Assembly (NCBI RefSeq): GCF_014495845.1
Contig: NZ_CP061080.1
Coordinates: forward strand, 2,283,001 to 2,347,000
DNA length: 64,000 nucleotides
Direction: 5' to 3'
Source of the DNA: Aquibium microcysteis
Lineage (GTDB): Bacteria; Pseudomonadota; Alphaproteobacteria; Rhizobiales; Rhizobiaceae
Every line of letters begins with the position of its first letter. The first letter of the stretch is position 1. Below the pieces are notes generated by a model. The model was given only the letters and a program-made list of their open reading frames with translations, did not search any database and was not told where the DNA came from. Below, piece by piece: positions 18,711 to 29,016 of the stretch. The translations under genes were made by a program, and so were the position numbers.

Positions 18711-18970
18711 CCGCCCTCGCCGGTCCGGGCGGGCTTGTCGCTTCCGGGGTCGAGAAGACGATGCAGGTGGACGATGAAGTAGCGCATGTGCGCGTTGTCG
18801 ACGGTCGCCTGCGCCTTCGCGCGCCACGCCAGCTGGGCCGACTGGTAGTCGGGAAAGATGCCGACGATGTCGAGGTCGTCGAGATTGCGGAAGCGAACTT
18901 CGCCGAGCGACTTCAGTTCGCCGCCGAAAACGAGGTGCAAGAGCTGCTTGCCGTCGGCGTTTTCAGTCAT
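18707..18970 (-). CDS. DUF4170 family protein
   Basis: 87-residue cytosolic protein matching DUF4170: QLLHLVFGGELKSLGEVRFR, then DLDIVGIFPDYQSAQLAWRA and the ending MRYFIVHLHRLLDP. The role is unknown, but it lies in the lipid A/Kdo operon in many rhizobial genomes, so a link to envelope lipid synthesis is plausible. Overlaps the next gene by four bases; 36 bases separate it from the phosphatase gene upstream. Confidence 0.85.
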   Translation of the reverse strand: MTENADGKQLLHLVFGGELKSLGEVRFRNLDDLDIVGIFPDYQSAQLAWRAKAQATVDNAHMRYFIVHLHRLLDPGSDKPARTGEGG

Positions 18971-19006
18971 TTTCCCGTCCGCGGATGTCGGTTGAGCCGA
19001 GCCTGA

Positions 19007-19834
19007 TTAGACCATTCCGCCGGTGTTGGAAACCGGCGCGACGCGCCTCGAGGCGAAGGCGTCCAGGATTTCCGCCAGCAGCGCGCCGCTTCCAGCCACC
19101 AGCATCTCGTGGCGTACGTGTTCGCCGGCGTAACTCAGCGCCCGGCCGTGCTCGTCCACCACCTGCCCGCCGGCCTGCCTCAGGATGAGGTCGGCCGCCG
19201 CCAGATCCCAATCATGCGAATTGGGCTTCACGAGGGCCGCATCGAGGCTGCCGCGCGCCAGCAGCGCCAGCCTGTAGGCGAGCGAAGGGACGTAGCCCGT
19301 CACCGCGAAGCGGTCGCGCAACGCGTCGGGCAGCATGGCGAAGATCGTCTTCGGTCCGCCGACGCGCGGCTGGCCCTCGGGCGGCCGCACCCGGATCGGA
19401 CGGCCGTCGAGGAAGGCGGGACCGGTCGAACGCGCCCAGTAGGTTTCCCTGAGCGCCGGACACACCAGCACGCCCGCCACCGGCGTCCCCTGCTCCACCA
19501 CCGCCACGCTGACGCACCAGGTGTCCCGCCCCTCGATGAAGGCGCGGGTACCGTCGATCGGGTCGACGACGAAGGTGCGCTCCGCGCCGAGCCGTTCGGG
19601 CGTGTCGGCCGTCTCTTCGGAGAGCCAGCCATAGGACGGACGCGCGGCCGAGAGGGACTCGCGCAGGAAGCGGTCGACGGCGAAGTCAGCCTCGCTGACG
19701 GGCGAACTTCCCTCCTTCAGCCAGACCTCCGGCTTGCGGCCGAAATAGCCCATGGCGATGTCTCCGGCCTGCCGGGCTGCCGACAGGACCAGGTCGAGGT
19801 CGGCGGCATCGCGCGTCTCGTCAGCTTCCGGCAA
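19007..19834 (-). CDS. Inositol monophosphatase family phosphatase (CysQ/SuhB-like)
   Basis: 275-residue Mg-dependent phosphatase of the IMPase family. Metal-binding signatures are present: WLSEETAD, DPIDGTRAFIEG and HDWDLAAADLILRQAGG. The family includes inositol-1-phosphatase and 3'-phosphoadenosine-5'-phosphate phosphatase (CysQ); the substrate here is not decidable. The ATG overlaps the end of pmbA by 14 bases, so translation is coupled. The position in this cluster is conserved in Hyphomicrobiales. Confidence 0.9.
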   Translation of the reverse strand: MPEADETRDAADLDLVLSAARQAGDIAMGYFGRKPEVWLKEGSSPVSEADFAVDRFLRESLSAARPSYGWLSEETADTPERLGAERTFVVDPIDGTRAFIEGRDTWCVSVAVVEQGTPVAGVLVCPALRETYWARSTGPAFLDGRPIRVRPPEGQPRVGGPKTIFAMLPDALRDRFAVTGYVPSLAYRLALLARGSLDAALVKPNSHDWDLAAADLILRQAGGQVVDEHGRALSYAGEHVRHEMLVAGSGALLAEILDAFASRRVAPVSNTGGMV

Positions 19835-21158
19835 GGGTCATTCCTTCGACGAGCAGGGTCGGCGCGGCCGTGCCGAAGGTGCGGTCGATGTCGTTGGCCG
19901 GCGTCATGGCCATGAACATGTCCTTCAGGTTCGAAGCGATGGTCACCTCCGACACGGGGTAGGACAGCGCGCCGTTCTCGATCCAGAATCCGGAAGCGCC
20001 CCGGCTGTACTCCCCGGTTATCATGTTCACGCCCTGGCCGAACACCTCGGTGACGTAGAATCCGCTGGACAGGCCGGAGATCAGGTCCTGCGGGCTCGCG
20101 GTGCCCGGCTCGATGGCGAGATTGGTCGAGCTCGGGTTGACCGACGTTCCCGAACGGGCGCCGCGTCCGTTGGTGGCGAGGCCGAGTTCGCGCGCCGTCG
20201 ACGTCGACAGGAACCAGTGCCGCAGCACGCCGCGGTCGATCATGGTCAGAGGTTCGCCGGCGACACCCTCGCCGTCGAAGGGCCGCGACGCGGTGCCGCG
20301 CGGTTTGCGCGGGTCGTCGGTGACGGTGATGGCGGCCGATGCCACCGGCTGGCCCATCCGGTCGCGCAGGAAGCTCGTCCTGCGTGCCACCGAAGCACCG
20401 TTGATGGCGCCGGCGAGATGTCCCGCGATGCCCCGCGCCACGCGCGGATCGTACACCACCGTCACCGGCCCGCTCTTGACCTTGCGGGCGCCGAGACGCC
20501 GCACCGCCCGCTCGGCGGCACGCCGACCGATCGTCTCGGGCGTCTCCAGCTCGTCGAAGAACAGCCGGGACGAAAACTCGTAGTCGCGCTCCATCGCCGT
20601 CCCCTCACCCGCGATCACGCTCACCGAGCGCGAGAAGCGGGAGGCGACGTAGTGGCCGAGGAAACCGGCGGATGTCGCCAGCACGAGCCCGCCCAGCCCG
20701 GCGCTCGCACTCGATCCGCTGGAGTTGGTCACGCCCCGCACCTCCATGGCGGCCGCCTCCGCCGCCAGCGCGTCCTGCCGCAGACGTTCGGCCGCAACCT
20801 CGGTCGCGTCGAACAGGTCGAGGTCGAGAACGTCCTTCACAAGCCGATCGGGATCGGCCAGACCCTGGAACGGATCTTCCGGCGAGACCTTCGCCATCGC
20901 CACGGCGCGCTCCGCCAGGGCGTTGACGTCTGCGTCGACGGTGGCCGACACGCTGGCCACCCGCTTGCCCACGAACACGCGCAGCGCGATGCTGTCGCCT
21001 TCCGATGCCTCGGTCGATTCGACCTTGCCGAGACGCACCGTCACGCTGCCGGATCGCCCGCGGACGGCGACCGCATCGGCTTCGTCCGCTCCGGCGCGGC
21101 GCGCCGCATCCACCAGCGAACCGACGAGATCGGTGAGTTTGTCTGTGTTCAGCGACAT
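19821..21158 (-). CDS. pmbA: TldD/PmbA family metalloprotease subunit
   Basis: 445-residue protein of the TldD/PmbA (TldE) family, which forms a zinc-dependent heterodimeric peptidase. In E. coli it matures microcin B17 and degrades CcdA. Diagnostic stretches are NSSGSSASAGLGGLVLATS, ASRPFDGEGVAGEPLTMID and GFYVTEVFGQGVNMITGEYS. The TldD-type HExxxH zinc motif is absent, as expected for the PmbA/TldE partner. ATG at 21158 yields the normal start MSLNTDKLTDLVGSLVDAAR. Probably first gene of the operon running to lpxK; divergent from the antiporter gene. Confidence 0.9.
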   Translation of the reverse strand: MSLNTDKLTDLVGSLVDAARRAGADEADAVAVRGRSGSVTVRLGKVESTEASEGDSIALRVFVGKRVASVSATVDADVNALAERAVAMAKVSPEDPFQGLADPDRLVKDVLDLDLFDATEVAAERLRQDALAAEAAAMEVRGVTNSSGSSASAGLGGLVLATSAGFLGHYVASRFSRSVSVIAGEGTAMERDYEFSSRLFFDELETPETIGRRAAERAVRRLGARKVKSGPVTVVYDPRVARGIAGHLAGAINGASVARRTSFLRDRMGQPVASAAITVTDDPRKPRGTASRPFDGEGVAGEPLTMIDRGVLRHWFLSTSTARELGLATNGRGARSGTSVNPSSTNLAIEPGTASPQDLISGLSSGFYVTEVFGQGVNMITGEYSRGASGFWIENGALSYPVSEVTIASNLKDMFMAMTPANDIDRTFGTAAPTLLVEGMTLAGS

Positions 21159-21303
21159 GCGATAGTTCCGGTTGGGTGCCGTGACGAATCCGGACGCATC
21201 GGCTTGGCGCGCCGGTCCGTCTGCTGGTGCATCTATGGCTCCGGAGGAGCCTGTGCAATGGGTGGCAGCGTGCAGCCGGGCGCAGACCGGCAAGGAGACG
21301 CGG

Positions 21304-23109
21304 ATGGCGACGGAACACGGTGCCCAGTTCACGGAGATCCTGGTGCTGCTCGGGGCGGCCGCCGTGTCGGCGCCCCTCTTCAAGCGCATCGGGCTCGCCA
21401 CCGTGCTCGGCTACATCGCGGCGGGTGTCGCGCTCGGGCCGGTTGCCACGCTCATCACCGGCGGCGACGACCTGCTCGACTTCGGTGAACTGGGCGTCGT
21501 CCTCCTGCTGTTCGTCATCGGCCTGGAACTGAAGCCGAGCCGGCTGTGGTCGATGCGCCGCGACATCTTCGGCCTCGGCGCCGCACAGGTGATCGTCACC
21601 GGCATCGTCCTGACCGCGCTGGTCCGCTCGGCCACCGGTTTCGGCTGGGAACAGGCGACGATCATCGGCATGACGCTGGCGCTCTCCTCCACCGCCTTCG
21701 CCCTCCAGCTGCTCGAGGAGAGCGGCGACACGAACCGCCGCTACGGCCAGACGTCCTTCTCGATCCTGCTCTTCCAGGACCTTGCGATCGTCCCGCTGCT
21801 GGCGCTCGTGCCTTTGCTGGCGCCGGGAACGGACGGCGCGGACGCCTTCGGTGCGGGGGATTTCGCCGTCGCGGTCGTGGCCGTCGCCGCGCTGATCGCA
21901 GCCGGACGGTACCTGCTCAACCCGCTATTTCGCATCATCGCCAACACCGGCGCGCGCGAGGCGATGATCGCCGCCGCCCTCTTCGTCGTGCTCGGTGCCG
22001 CCACCCTGATGCAGTCGGTCGGCCTGTCGATGGCGATGGGCGCCTTCGTGGCGGGCGTGATGCTTGCCGAATCGTCCTACCGGCACGAACTCGAGACCAG
22101 CATAGAGCCCTTTCGCGGCATCCTGCTCGCGGTCTTCTTCATGGCGGTGGGGCTGTCGCTGGATCTCGGCATCATCCTGTCCGAGTGGCTCGTCATCCTC
22201 GTCGCCGTGCCGGTGCTGATGCTCGTCAAGGCAGTGATCTGCTACTGTCTCTGCCGCGCGTTCGGTTCCACCCATGCCGACGCCGTGCGGGTCGCGCTGC
22301 TGCTGCCGCAGGGCGGGGAGTTCGGCTTCGTCATCTTCTCGGCCGCGACTGCCGCCTTCCTGCTGCCGCCCGAACTCACCTCGTTGCTCATCGCCATCAT
22401 CACCGTGTCGATGGTCGCCACGCCGCTCGCGGTGGCGCTCGGCCGCTTCCTCATTCCCGCCGAGAAGGAGGAGACGATGGAGGAAGACTTCGACGGTGCC
22501 GGCTCCGACGTCCTGATGATCGGCTTCTCCCGCTTCGGCCAGATCGCCTCGCAGGTGCTCCTGTCGGGCGGCGCGCGGGTGACGATCATCGACCATTCCG
22601 CCAACCGGGTCCGCGCCGTCGAGAAGTTCGGCTTCCGCATCTATTTCGGCGACGGCCGGCGCAAGGACGTGCTCGAGGCCGCCGGCATCCGCCAGGCCCG
22701 CATCGTCGCCGTCTGCACGCATGGCCGCGAGGCGACGGACAGGATCGTCGACCTGATCCAGAGCGAGTTCCCGCACGTGCGCCTCTTCGTGCGCTCCTAC
22801 GACCGCGACCACACCCTGACGCTGCGCGCCCGCGACGTCGAGTACGAGATCCGGGAGACGCTGGAGTCCGGCCTGACCTTCGGCAGACGGACGCTGGAGG
22901 CCGTCGGCCTCGACGAGGTGACGGCCGCCGACATCGTCGAGGACGTGCGCCACCGCGACGAGGAACGGCTGTCGATCCAGGCGGCGGGGCTCAAGGACCC
23001 GGGCGTCTCGATCTCCAGCCCGGAGCCCCTGATCCGTCCCAGGCACGAGGGCAGGCGCATCGACCGCGTGCCCGACATGCCCGACACCACTGCGCCCGTG
23101 AGCGGCTGA
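21304..23109 (+). CDS. Monovalent cation:proton antiporter-2 (CPA2, KefB/KefC type)
   Basis: 601-residue inner-membrane transporter. About a dozen hydrophobic helices cover residues 10-390, including LGYIAAGVALGP and GELGVVLLLFVIGLELKPSR. A cytosolic RCK/TrkA-N domain follows (DVLMIGFSRFGQIASQVLLS, then GDGRRKDVLEAAGIRQARIV), the regulator of Kef potassium efflux. Start ATG at 21304 follows AAGGAG; the frame is open back to 21172 but lacks a ribosome site. Probable role is K+ efflux under electrophile or pH stress. No kefF/kefG quinone reductase gene is adjacent. Confidence 0.9.
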   Translation: MATEHGAQFTEILVLLGAAAVSAPLFKRIGLATVLGYIAAGVALGPVATLITGGDDLLDFGELGVVLLLFVIGLELKPSRLWSMRRDIFGLGAAQVIVTGIVLTALVRSATGFGWEQATIIGMTLALSSTAFALQLLEESGDTNRRYGQTSFSILLFQDLAIVPLLALVPLLAPGTDGADAFGAGDFAVAVVAVAALIAAGRYLLNPLFRIIANTGAREAMIAAALFVVLGAATLMQSVGLSMAMGAFVAGVMLAESSYRHELETSIEPFRGILLAVFFMAVGLSLDLGIILSEWLVILVAVPVLMLVKAVICYCLCRAFGSTHADAVRVALLLPQGGEFGFVIFSAATAAFLLPPELTSLLIAIITVSMVATPLAVALGRFLIPAEKEETMEEDFDGAGSDVLMIGFSRFGQIASQVLLSGGARVTIIDHSANRVRAVEKFGFRIYFGDGRRKDVLEAAGIRQARIVAVCTHGREATDRIVDLIQSEFPHVRLFVRSYDRDHTLTLRARDVEYEIRETLESGLTFGRRTLEAVGLDEVTAADIVEDVRHRDEERLSIQAAGLKDPGVSISSPEPLIRPRHEGRRIDRVPDMPDTTAPVSG

Positions 23110-23204
23110 CCGGCCGGACGCACGATCGACACTCGCCTTTCACGGGTCGGGCGCTATTGCATGAACGGGACGCGGTCGCGCGTCGATGCCGGAGGGACGA
23201 CGTG

Positions 23205-24641
23205 ATGACCGAGCCCGATAGTCCAGCCACACCAGCGCCGGCGAAGTTCACCACCGGTTCCACCCTGCGCCACGTCGTCGTCATGACCGCGACCGGATCG
23301 ATCGGCCTCATCGCCATCTTCCTCGTCGATGCCCTCAACCTCTTCTACATATCGCTTCTGGGCGTGAAGGAACTCGCCGCCGCGATCGGCTTTTCCGCGA
23401 CGCTGATGTTCTTCACCGTCTCGGTCGGGATCGGCTTCACCATTGCCACCTCGGCCCTCGTCTCGCGCGCGCTCGGCCGCGGCAACCGGACCGATGCGGC
23501 CGCCATGGGCGGCGCGGCGGTCGTCATCATGGCGCTGACGCTGGCCGTGCTGTCGGCGATCGTCTGGCCATTCCTGAACCCGCTTCTGGCGATGCTCGGC
23601 GCCACCGGCGAGACGCTGGACCTCGCCACCCGCTTCATGCAGATCGTGCTGCCGTCCTCGCCGCTGGTCGCCGTCGGCATGTGCACGACCGGCATCATGC
23701 GCGGGGCGGGCGATGCGCGCCGTTCCATGTACGTGACGCTGGCGAGCGGGCTCGCCGCCGCCGTCTTCGACCCGATCCTCATCTTCGGGTTCGGACTCGG
23801 CCTCGACGGCGCGGCGATCTCGACCGTCCTGGCGCGGCTGGTCATGGTGGCCGTCGGCCTGCACGGGGCAATGGTCGTCCACGGTCTCGTCGCCTGGCCG
23901 GACTGGACCCGCCTGCGGATCGCGGCCCGCCCCTTCTTCGTCATCGGCCTTCCTGCCGTCGCCACGCAGCTCGCCACGCCGGTCGGCAACGCCTATGTGA
24001 CGGCCGAGATCGCCCGCTTCGGCGACGACGCGGTCGCGGGCTGGGCCATCATCGGCCGGCTGGTGCCGGTCGCCTTCGGCGCCATCTTCGCCTTGTCGGG
24101 CGCGGTCGGCCCGATCCTCGGCCAGAACTACGGCGCCCGCCGCTACGACCGGCTGATGTCGGTGATGCGCGACAGCCTGCTGGTCACACTGGTCTACGTC
24201 ATCGGCGCCTGGGCGCTGCTGGCGGTCTTCCGGCACGGCGTCGCCGACCTCTTCGGTGCCACCGCCGCCGCGCGCGATCTGATCGAGTTCTTCTGCCTGT
24301 TCGCGGCCGGAAGCTTCCTGTTCAACGGCGCGCTCTTCGTCGCCAATGCCGCGTTCAACAACCTTGGCTATCCCGGCTATTCGACGATCTTCAACTGGGG
24401 CCGCGCAACCCTCGGCACCATCCCCTTCGTCTGGGCAGGCGCGCATTTCTACGGCGCGGCAGGCGTCATCGGCGGCTGGGCGCTGGGCTCCGTCATGTTC
24501 GGAACGGCGGCGCTGGTCTGGTGCTTCCGGATCGTCCGCGACGTGGCCGACCGCGCCCCGCCCGGTCCGCCCCTGCCGGCGCCGCCACCCGCCTCCCACT
24601 CGCCCTTCTCGACGGGCAAGGCCTCGACCATGCTGGAGTGA
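23205..24641 (+). CDS. MATE family efflux transporter
   Basis: 478-residue multidrug and toxin extrusion transporter with about twelve hydrophobic helices, for example GSIGLIAIFLVDALNLFYIS and LSGAVGPILGQNYGARRYDR, the latter a MATE hallmark loop. The C-terminal tail is proline-rich and probably disordered. GGAGGGA precedes ATG at 23205; a GTG one codon earlier is an alternative. It follows the antiporter by 95 bases and is convergent with the patatin gene. Substrate unknown; coupling by Na+ or H+ cannot be read. Confidence 0.9.
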   Translation: MTEPDSPATPAPAKFTTGSTLRHVVVMTATGSIGLIAIFLVDALNLFYISLLGVKELAAAIGFSATLMFFTVSVGIGFTIATSALVSRALGRGNRTDAAAMGGAAVVIMALTLAVLSAIVWPFLNPLLAMLGATGETLDLATRFMQIVLPSSPLVAVGMCTTGIMRGAGDARRSMYVTLASGLAAAVFDPILIFGFGLGLDGAAISTVLARLVMVAVGLHGAMVVHGLVAWPDWTRLRIAARPFFVIGLPAVATQLATPVGNAYVTAEIARFGDDAVAGWAIIGRLVPVAFGAIFALSGAVGPILGQNYGARRYDRLMSVMRDSLLVTLVYVIGAWALLAVFRHGVADLFGATAAARDLIEFFCLFAAGSFLFNGALFVANAAFNNLGYPGYSTIFNWGRATLGTIPFVWAGAHFYGAAGVIGGWALGSVMFGTAALVWCFRIVRDVADRAPPGPPLPAPPPASHSPFSTGKASTMLE

Positions 24642-24653
24642 CCAGGCCGCCGC

Positions 24654-25541
24654 TCAGACGGGCTCGAATGTCTCGTGCGCGGCGAGCGCGGCTTCGATCG
24701 AGCGCTTCAGCTCGTCCTTGAGCGGCGCCGTCTGTGCCATGATCGCCTCCATGCGCAGGAAGTCGAGGACCCTGAAACGCGACACCGGCGGGCGCAGGAA
24801 GATCGTCGGCCGGCAGGTCTTGAGCTTCATCTGGATGATCGTCTGCATCATCAGCTGGGTCGAGCCGAACACCAGTTCGAGCGAATTGAGGATGCGCCGG
24901 TTGTTCGGCGACGGCGTCCCGACGACGTCGATGGCGATGGTGATGTCGGCCTTGCCCTCGATCAGGTCGAAGGGCACCGGATTGCAGATGCCGCCGTCGA
25001 TCAGGATCCGCCCGTCGCGACGCACCGGACGGAAAACCGCCGGTATGGCCGCGGAGGCCCCGATGGCCGACGGCAGATCACCCTCGGCAAAGACCACCTG
25101 TTCGTGCCGGTAGAAATCGACTGCCGTCACGCTGAGCGGAATGTCGAGCTCCTCGAAGGTCTGCGGGATCGCGGCGGGCAGGAAGGCTCCGAGGATGCGC
25201 TCGACGTTGAACTGGGTGAGCCGCAGCCCGCCATCCATGAATTCGGCGAACGTGCCCGGGCGCGCCCGCCACATCCGCGCCGCCACCTCGGCGCGGCGGC
25301 TCAGGATCGAATGGGCGTAGCGGTGGATCTCCCGGCCCGACATGCCCGCTGCCATGCCCGCGCCCATGATCGCGCCGATGGAGGATCCGGCGATGGCGAC
25401 GGGCCGGATGCCGAGTTCGTCGAGCGCCTCGATGGCATGGATGTGAGCGAGTCCCCGCGCGCCTCCGCCGCCGAAGGCGATGGCGAAGGTCGGCCCCGAC
25501 CGCGTCGAAGCGTCATGCGAAGCGGGGATTTGCCCGTGCAT
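24654..25541 (-). CDS. Patatin-like phospholipase family protein (RssA-like)
   Basis: 295-residue patatin-domain hydrolase with all landmarks: the oxyanion loop GGGGARGLAHIHAIEALDEL, the nucleophile motif GSSIG (Ser in the serine-Asp dyad) and the DGG motif (LIDGGICNPVPFDL). No signal peptide, so probably cytosolic or membrane-associated. Patatins release fatty acids from phospholipids; the substrate here is unknown. It precedes the M16 peptidase genes on the opposite reading side, 26 bases downstream of them on the same strand. Confidence 0.88.
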   Translation of the reverse strand: MHGQIPASHDASTRSGPTFAIAFGGGGARGLAHIHAIEALDELGIRPVAIAGSSIGAIMGAGMAAGMSGREIHRYAHSILSRRAEVAARMWRARPGTFAEFMDGGLRLTQFNVERILGAFLPAAIPQTFEELDIPLSVTAVDFYRHEQVVFAEGDLPSAIGASAAIPAVFRPVRRDGRILIDGGICNPVPFDLIEGKADITIAIDVVGTPSPNNRRILNSLELVFGSTQLMMQTIIQMKLKTCRPTIFLRPPVSRFRVLDFLRMEAIMAQTAPLKDELKRSIEAALAAHETFEPV

Positions 25542-25567
25542 CGGCGTGATCCTTGTCCGTCGGCGCG

Positions 25568-26932
25568 CTACTGGCCCCCGGCGGATGCATCCGGTCCAAG
25601 GATCATGATGGCAGGTTGCGCCGACAGCAAGTCCTTTGCCGCTGCCTTCACCTCGTCCAGCGTCACGGCCGCGATGAGGTCGCCGCGCCGGTCGATGTAG
25701 TCGATCCCGAGATCGTCCATCTGGAGCTGGACCAGCGTCCGCGCGATCGCTCCCGACGAATCGAGGTTGTTGATGGCGTAGCTGCCGATCACGTAGGCCT
25801 TCGCATCGGCGAGTTCCTGCTCCGTCGGCCCCTCGGAGGCCATGCGGGCGATGACGTCGCGGATCACCGACAGCGTCTCCGCCGCCCGGTCGGCGCGCGT
25901 CGACGTACCGATCATCAGCGCCGACGAGTGGTCGCGGTTCACCAGCGACGACCCGACGCCGTAGGCGAGGCCGCGCTTCTCGCGCACCTCGTCGAACAGC
26001 CGCGACGAGAAGGTGCCGCCGCCCAGGACGTGGTTCATCATGTAGGCCGCGAAGAAACGCGGATCGTCGCGATCGACGCCGGGAAAGGCCAGGCGCAGGC
26101 TGGCCTGCGGAACGGGGAACGACACCGCGATCTCCTGGTCCAGCTTCGGCTCCACGCGCGCGACGGGGCGCAGGTCGGGCGTCTGCGGCAGCGCGCCGAA
26201 GACGCGGTCGAGTTCGGCCTTGAGCGTTTCCGCATCGATCGCGCCGACGACGCCGACGACGAGATTGTCGCGGGCGAACAGGTTCTCGTGCAGCGCCTTC
26301 AGGTCCTCGGCGGTGATCGTGGCCAGCGTCTCGGGCGTCCCTTCGCTGCGGCGCGCATAGGGGTGGTCGCCATAGATCGCGTTCGCCCAGGCGATCGAGG
26401 CCGCCTGGTCCGGATCGTTGGCGCGCGCCTCGATGCCGGCGATCATCTGGGCCCGGATGCGCGCCAGGGGTTCCGGGTCGAAACGCGGCTGGTTGACGGC
26501 GAGCCGCAGCAGGCGGAACGCCTCCTCGCGATCCTCCGCCAGCGTCCGCAGCGACCCGAAGAAGGCATCCGGGCTGACGTTGAACGACATCTCCGCGCCC
26601 GACAGGTCGAGCGCCTCCTGGAACGAAGCGCGCGGCATGTCGCCGGCCCCCTCGTCGAACAGCCCGCTCATCACCTCGGCGAGCCCCTCCTTCCCGACCG
26701 GATCCTGCGTGCTGCCGCCCTCGAAGGCGAAGTTCACCGCGATGATCGGCACGGTGTAGTCCTCGACCAGCCAGGCGGTGACGCCGCTTTCGCTGGTGAC
26801 TTCCTGGATCTTCACCGCCGCCTGAGCAGGCGCGACCATCGCGACCGCGGTGAGCGACAGAGCCAGGAATGCAGCGGTGACCGGTTTCATGATGATGTCC
26901 GATGAAGGGGTGGCGAGTACGAAGCGCCTCAT
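25568..26932 (-). CDS. M16 family peptidase homologue, inactive partner subunit
   Basis: 454-residue exported protein of the M16 (pitrilysin/PqqL) family. A signal peptide ends APAQA. The expected zinc motif HxxEH is replaced by [16 protein letters not shown], so this is the non-catalytic partner of the heterodimer whose active subunit is encoded just upstream. C-terminal R/Y segment ([16 protein letters not shown]) is present, as in partner subunits that shape the substrate chamber. ATG at 26932 has GGAGGAG seven bases upstream and overlaps the previous stop (ATGA); ATG 26890 would give a shorter signal peptide but has no ribosome site. Confidence 0.87.
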   Translation of the reverse strand: MRRFVLATPSSDIIMKPVTAAFLALSLTAVAMVAPAQAAVKIQEVTSESGVTAWLVEDYTVPIIAVNFAFEGGSTQDPVGKEGLAEVMSGLFDEGAGDMPRASFQEALDLSGAEMSFNVSPDAFFGSLRTLAEDREEAFRLLRLAVNQPRFDPEPLARIRAQMIAGIEARANDPDQAASIAWANAIYGDHPYARRSEGTPETLATITAEDLKALHENLFARDNLVVGVVGAIDAETLKAELDRVFGALPQTPDLRPVARVEPKLDQEIAVSFPVPQASLRLAFPGVDRDDPRFFAAYMMNHVLGGGTFSSRLFDEVREKRGLAYGVGSSLVNRDHSSALMIGTSTRADRAAETLSVIRDVIARMASEGPTEQELADAKAYVIGSYAINNLDSSGAIARTLVQLQMDDLGIDYIDRRGDLIAAVTLDEVKAAAKDLLSAQPAIMILGPDASAGGQ

Positions 26933-28335
26933 GAGCGGTCTCCTCCGGCCGGCAGCAGGTAGCCCGTCACCGAGCGGCTCTGGTCGAGATGGCGGCGCGC
27001 GGCGTCGCGCACCTGTTCGGCGGTGACGGCCTCGATCCGCTCGGGCCATTTCTCGATGTCCTCGATCGTGCCGCCCGTGGTCAGGGTCGAGCCGTAGATC
27101 CGAGCCATGCCGCTCTGGCTGTCGCGGGCGAAGATCAGGCTGCGCGCGTAGCGCTTCTTGGCGGCGGCGAGTTCCGCCTCCGTGACGCCCTCGTCGGCGA
27201 TCCGGGCGATCTCTGCGTCCATCGCCTTTTCCACATCCTGAAGCGTCGCGTCGCCGCGCGGCGAGGCGTAGATCTGGAACGAGGTCTCGTCGAGCGCGTC
27301 GGACTGGTACCAGGCTCCCGCCGACGAGGCGATGCCCTGTTCCACCACCAGCGCCTCGTAGGCGCGCGAGCGGGGTCCGCCGCCGAGGATTTCCGACAGG
27401 AGGTCGAGCGCCTCGGCCTCGCCGTCCGCGCCCGTCGTGTAGGACGGCACGACCCAGGCCTTGCGGAAGCTCGGCGTCGAGACACGCGGATCCGAAAGCG
27501 TCACCGTGCGCGCCGTGTTCTGCTCCGGCTCGCTCGGCCGGATGCGCGGCGGCAGGTCGGGCCCGCGCGGCACCTTGCCATAGGTCTCCTCCGCCATCAG
27601 CCGGACCTCGGACGCCTCGACGTCGCCGGCCACGATCAGCACGGCGTTGTTCGGCGCATAATAGCGCTGATAGAAGTCGATCGCGTCGGCGCGGTTCAAC
27701 TGTTCGATCTCGTGCATCCAGCCGATCACCGGGATGCGATAGGGATGGTTCTGGTAGAGCGTGGCGTCGAGTTCCTCGCCCAGCAGCGAGCCGGGCTCGC
27801 TCTCCACGCGCGAATTGCGCTCCTCCAGGATGACGTCGCGCTCGGGGCCGATCACCTCGTCGGTGAGGATGAGGTTGGTCATCCGGTCCGCCTCGAACCG
27901 CATCATGTCGGCCAGGGCATCGGGTGCCACCTGCTGGAAGTAGGCGGTGTAATCATAGGATGTGAAAGCGTTTTCCTGGCCGCCGATCTCGGCGATCCGG
28001 CGCGAGAACGCGCCTGCCGGATGGTTCTTCGTGCCCTTGAACATCAGGTGCTCGAAGAAATGCGCGATGCCCGACTTGCCGGGATCCTCGTCGGCGCTGC
28101 CCACCTTGTACCACAGCATGTGGGTGACGACCGGAGCGCGGCGATCGGGGATCACCACCACCTGCAGTCCGTTGTCGAGCACGAAGCTCGTCACGTCGCT
28201 GGACTGCTGCTGTGGCGCCGACGCGGTCTGCGCGGCCATGGCCGCCGGAGACAGGGGAGCGGCGCCCGCCATGAGCGCGATCAGCAGCGCCGGGATGATC
28301 CTCCGTCCCCGCGTGCCGTGGCGTTTTTCGTCCAT
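26929..28335 (-). CDS. M16 family zinc metallopeptidase, catalytic subunit
   Basis: 468-residue exported insulinase-like peptidase. After a signal peptide ([17 protein letters not shown] region), the inverted zinc motif HFFEH lies at residues 92-96 ([17 protein letters not shown]). The third zinc ligand is in the [15 protein letters not shown] stretch about 75 residues later. It should form a periplasmic heterodimer with the HxxEH-lacking protein encoded immediately downstream, degrading peptides. ATG at 28335 is preceded by GAGGTGA; a TTG two codons upstream is less likely. Confidence 0.92.
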   Translation of the reverse strand: MDEKRHGTRGRRIIPALLIALMAGAAPLSPAAMAAQTASAPQQQSSDVTSFVLDNGLQVVVIPDRRAPVVTHMLWYKVGSADEDPGKSGIAHFFEHLMFKGTKNHPAGAFSRRIAEIGGQENAFTSYDYTAYFQQVAPDALADMMRFEADRMTNLILTDEVIGPERDVILEERNSRVESEPGSLLGEELDATLYQNHPYRIPVIGWMHEIEQLNRADAIDFYQRYYAPNNAVLIVAGDVEASEVRLMAEETYGKVPRGPDLPPRIRPSEPEQNTARTVTLSDPRVSTPSFRKAWVVPSYTTGADGEAEALDLLSEILGGGPRSRAYEALVVEQGIASSAGAWYQSDALDETSFQIYASPRGDATLQDVEKAMDAEIARIADEGVTEAELAAAKKRYARSLIFARDSQSGMARIYGSTLTTGGTIEDIEKWPERIEAVTAEQVRDAARRHLDQSRSVTGYLLPAGGDRS

Positions 28336-28458
28336 TCGCAATCACCTCGGATTGTTGATGCCGCTGACATGGGGCGGCGGGCCTGGCCTGTGAAGCGCCT
28401 GGCGGATGAATTATCCGTCATGTCGCCGCAGGCGGAATCGATGCGGCCGAGCCGGAGC

Positions 28459-29013
28459 TCAGTCCGCTTCGATGAAGCGGATGATCGTGTCACCATAGTG
28501 GCGCTCGTCGACGACCGCGAAGCCCTCGACCCGCCCGAAGGCCGCGGCCGCGGCCTCTTCGACCACGCAGAGCGCGCCGGGCTTCAGCCAGCCTCCCGCC
28601 CGTGCCGAGGCGAGCGCCTGCTCGCCGAGGCCCTTGCCGTAGGGTGGATCCGCAAAGACGAGGTCGAACGGCGCGATCGTGCCGACGCTGCCGAGCGACG
28701 TCGCGTCGCGGCGGAAGATCCTGGTCCGGCCCTGCAGGCCGAAGGCCTCGACATTGGTGCGGATGAGACCGCGTCCCTCCGCGCTCTCCTCGACGAACAG
28801 GCAGTGCGCGGCGCCGCGCGAGATCGCCTCCAGCCCAAGCGCGCCGGTGCCCGCGAACAGGTCGAGCACGCGCGCGTCTTCCAGCAGCCCGCCATTGCGA
28901 TGGGACAGCACGTTGAAGATCGACTCGCGCGTGCGGTCGGTCGTCGGGCGGATCGCCTGGCTCTTCGGCGTCGCGAGCGTGCGGCCGCGAAACGCGCCTC
29001 CGACGATCCGCAT
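28459..29013 (-). CDS. rsmD: 16S rRNA (guanine-966-N2)-methyltransferase
   Basis: 184-residue SAM-dependent methyltransferase modifying G966 of 16S rRNA during 30S assembly. It starts MRIVGGAFRGRTLATPKSQA, contains RPTTDRTRESIFNVL, the SAM-binding DLFAGTGALGLEAISRGA, and the catalytic motif FADPPYGKGL. Three bases separate it from the end of the pseudouridine synthase gene, so both rRNA-modifying enzymes are in one operon, an arrangement seen in other rhizobia. Confidence 0.95.
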   Translation of the reverse strand: MRIVGGAFRGRTLATPKSQAIRPTTDRTRESIFNVLSHRNGGLLEDARVLDLFAGTGALGLEAISRGAAHCLFVEESAEGRGLIRTNVEAFGLQGRTRIFRRDATSLGSVGTIAPFDLVFADPPYGKGLGEQALASARAGGWLKPGALCVVEEAAAAAFGRVEGFAVVDERHYGDTIIRFIEAD

Positions 29014-29016
29014 CGG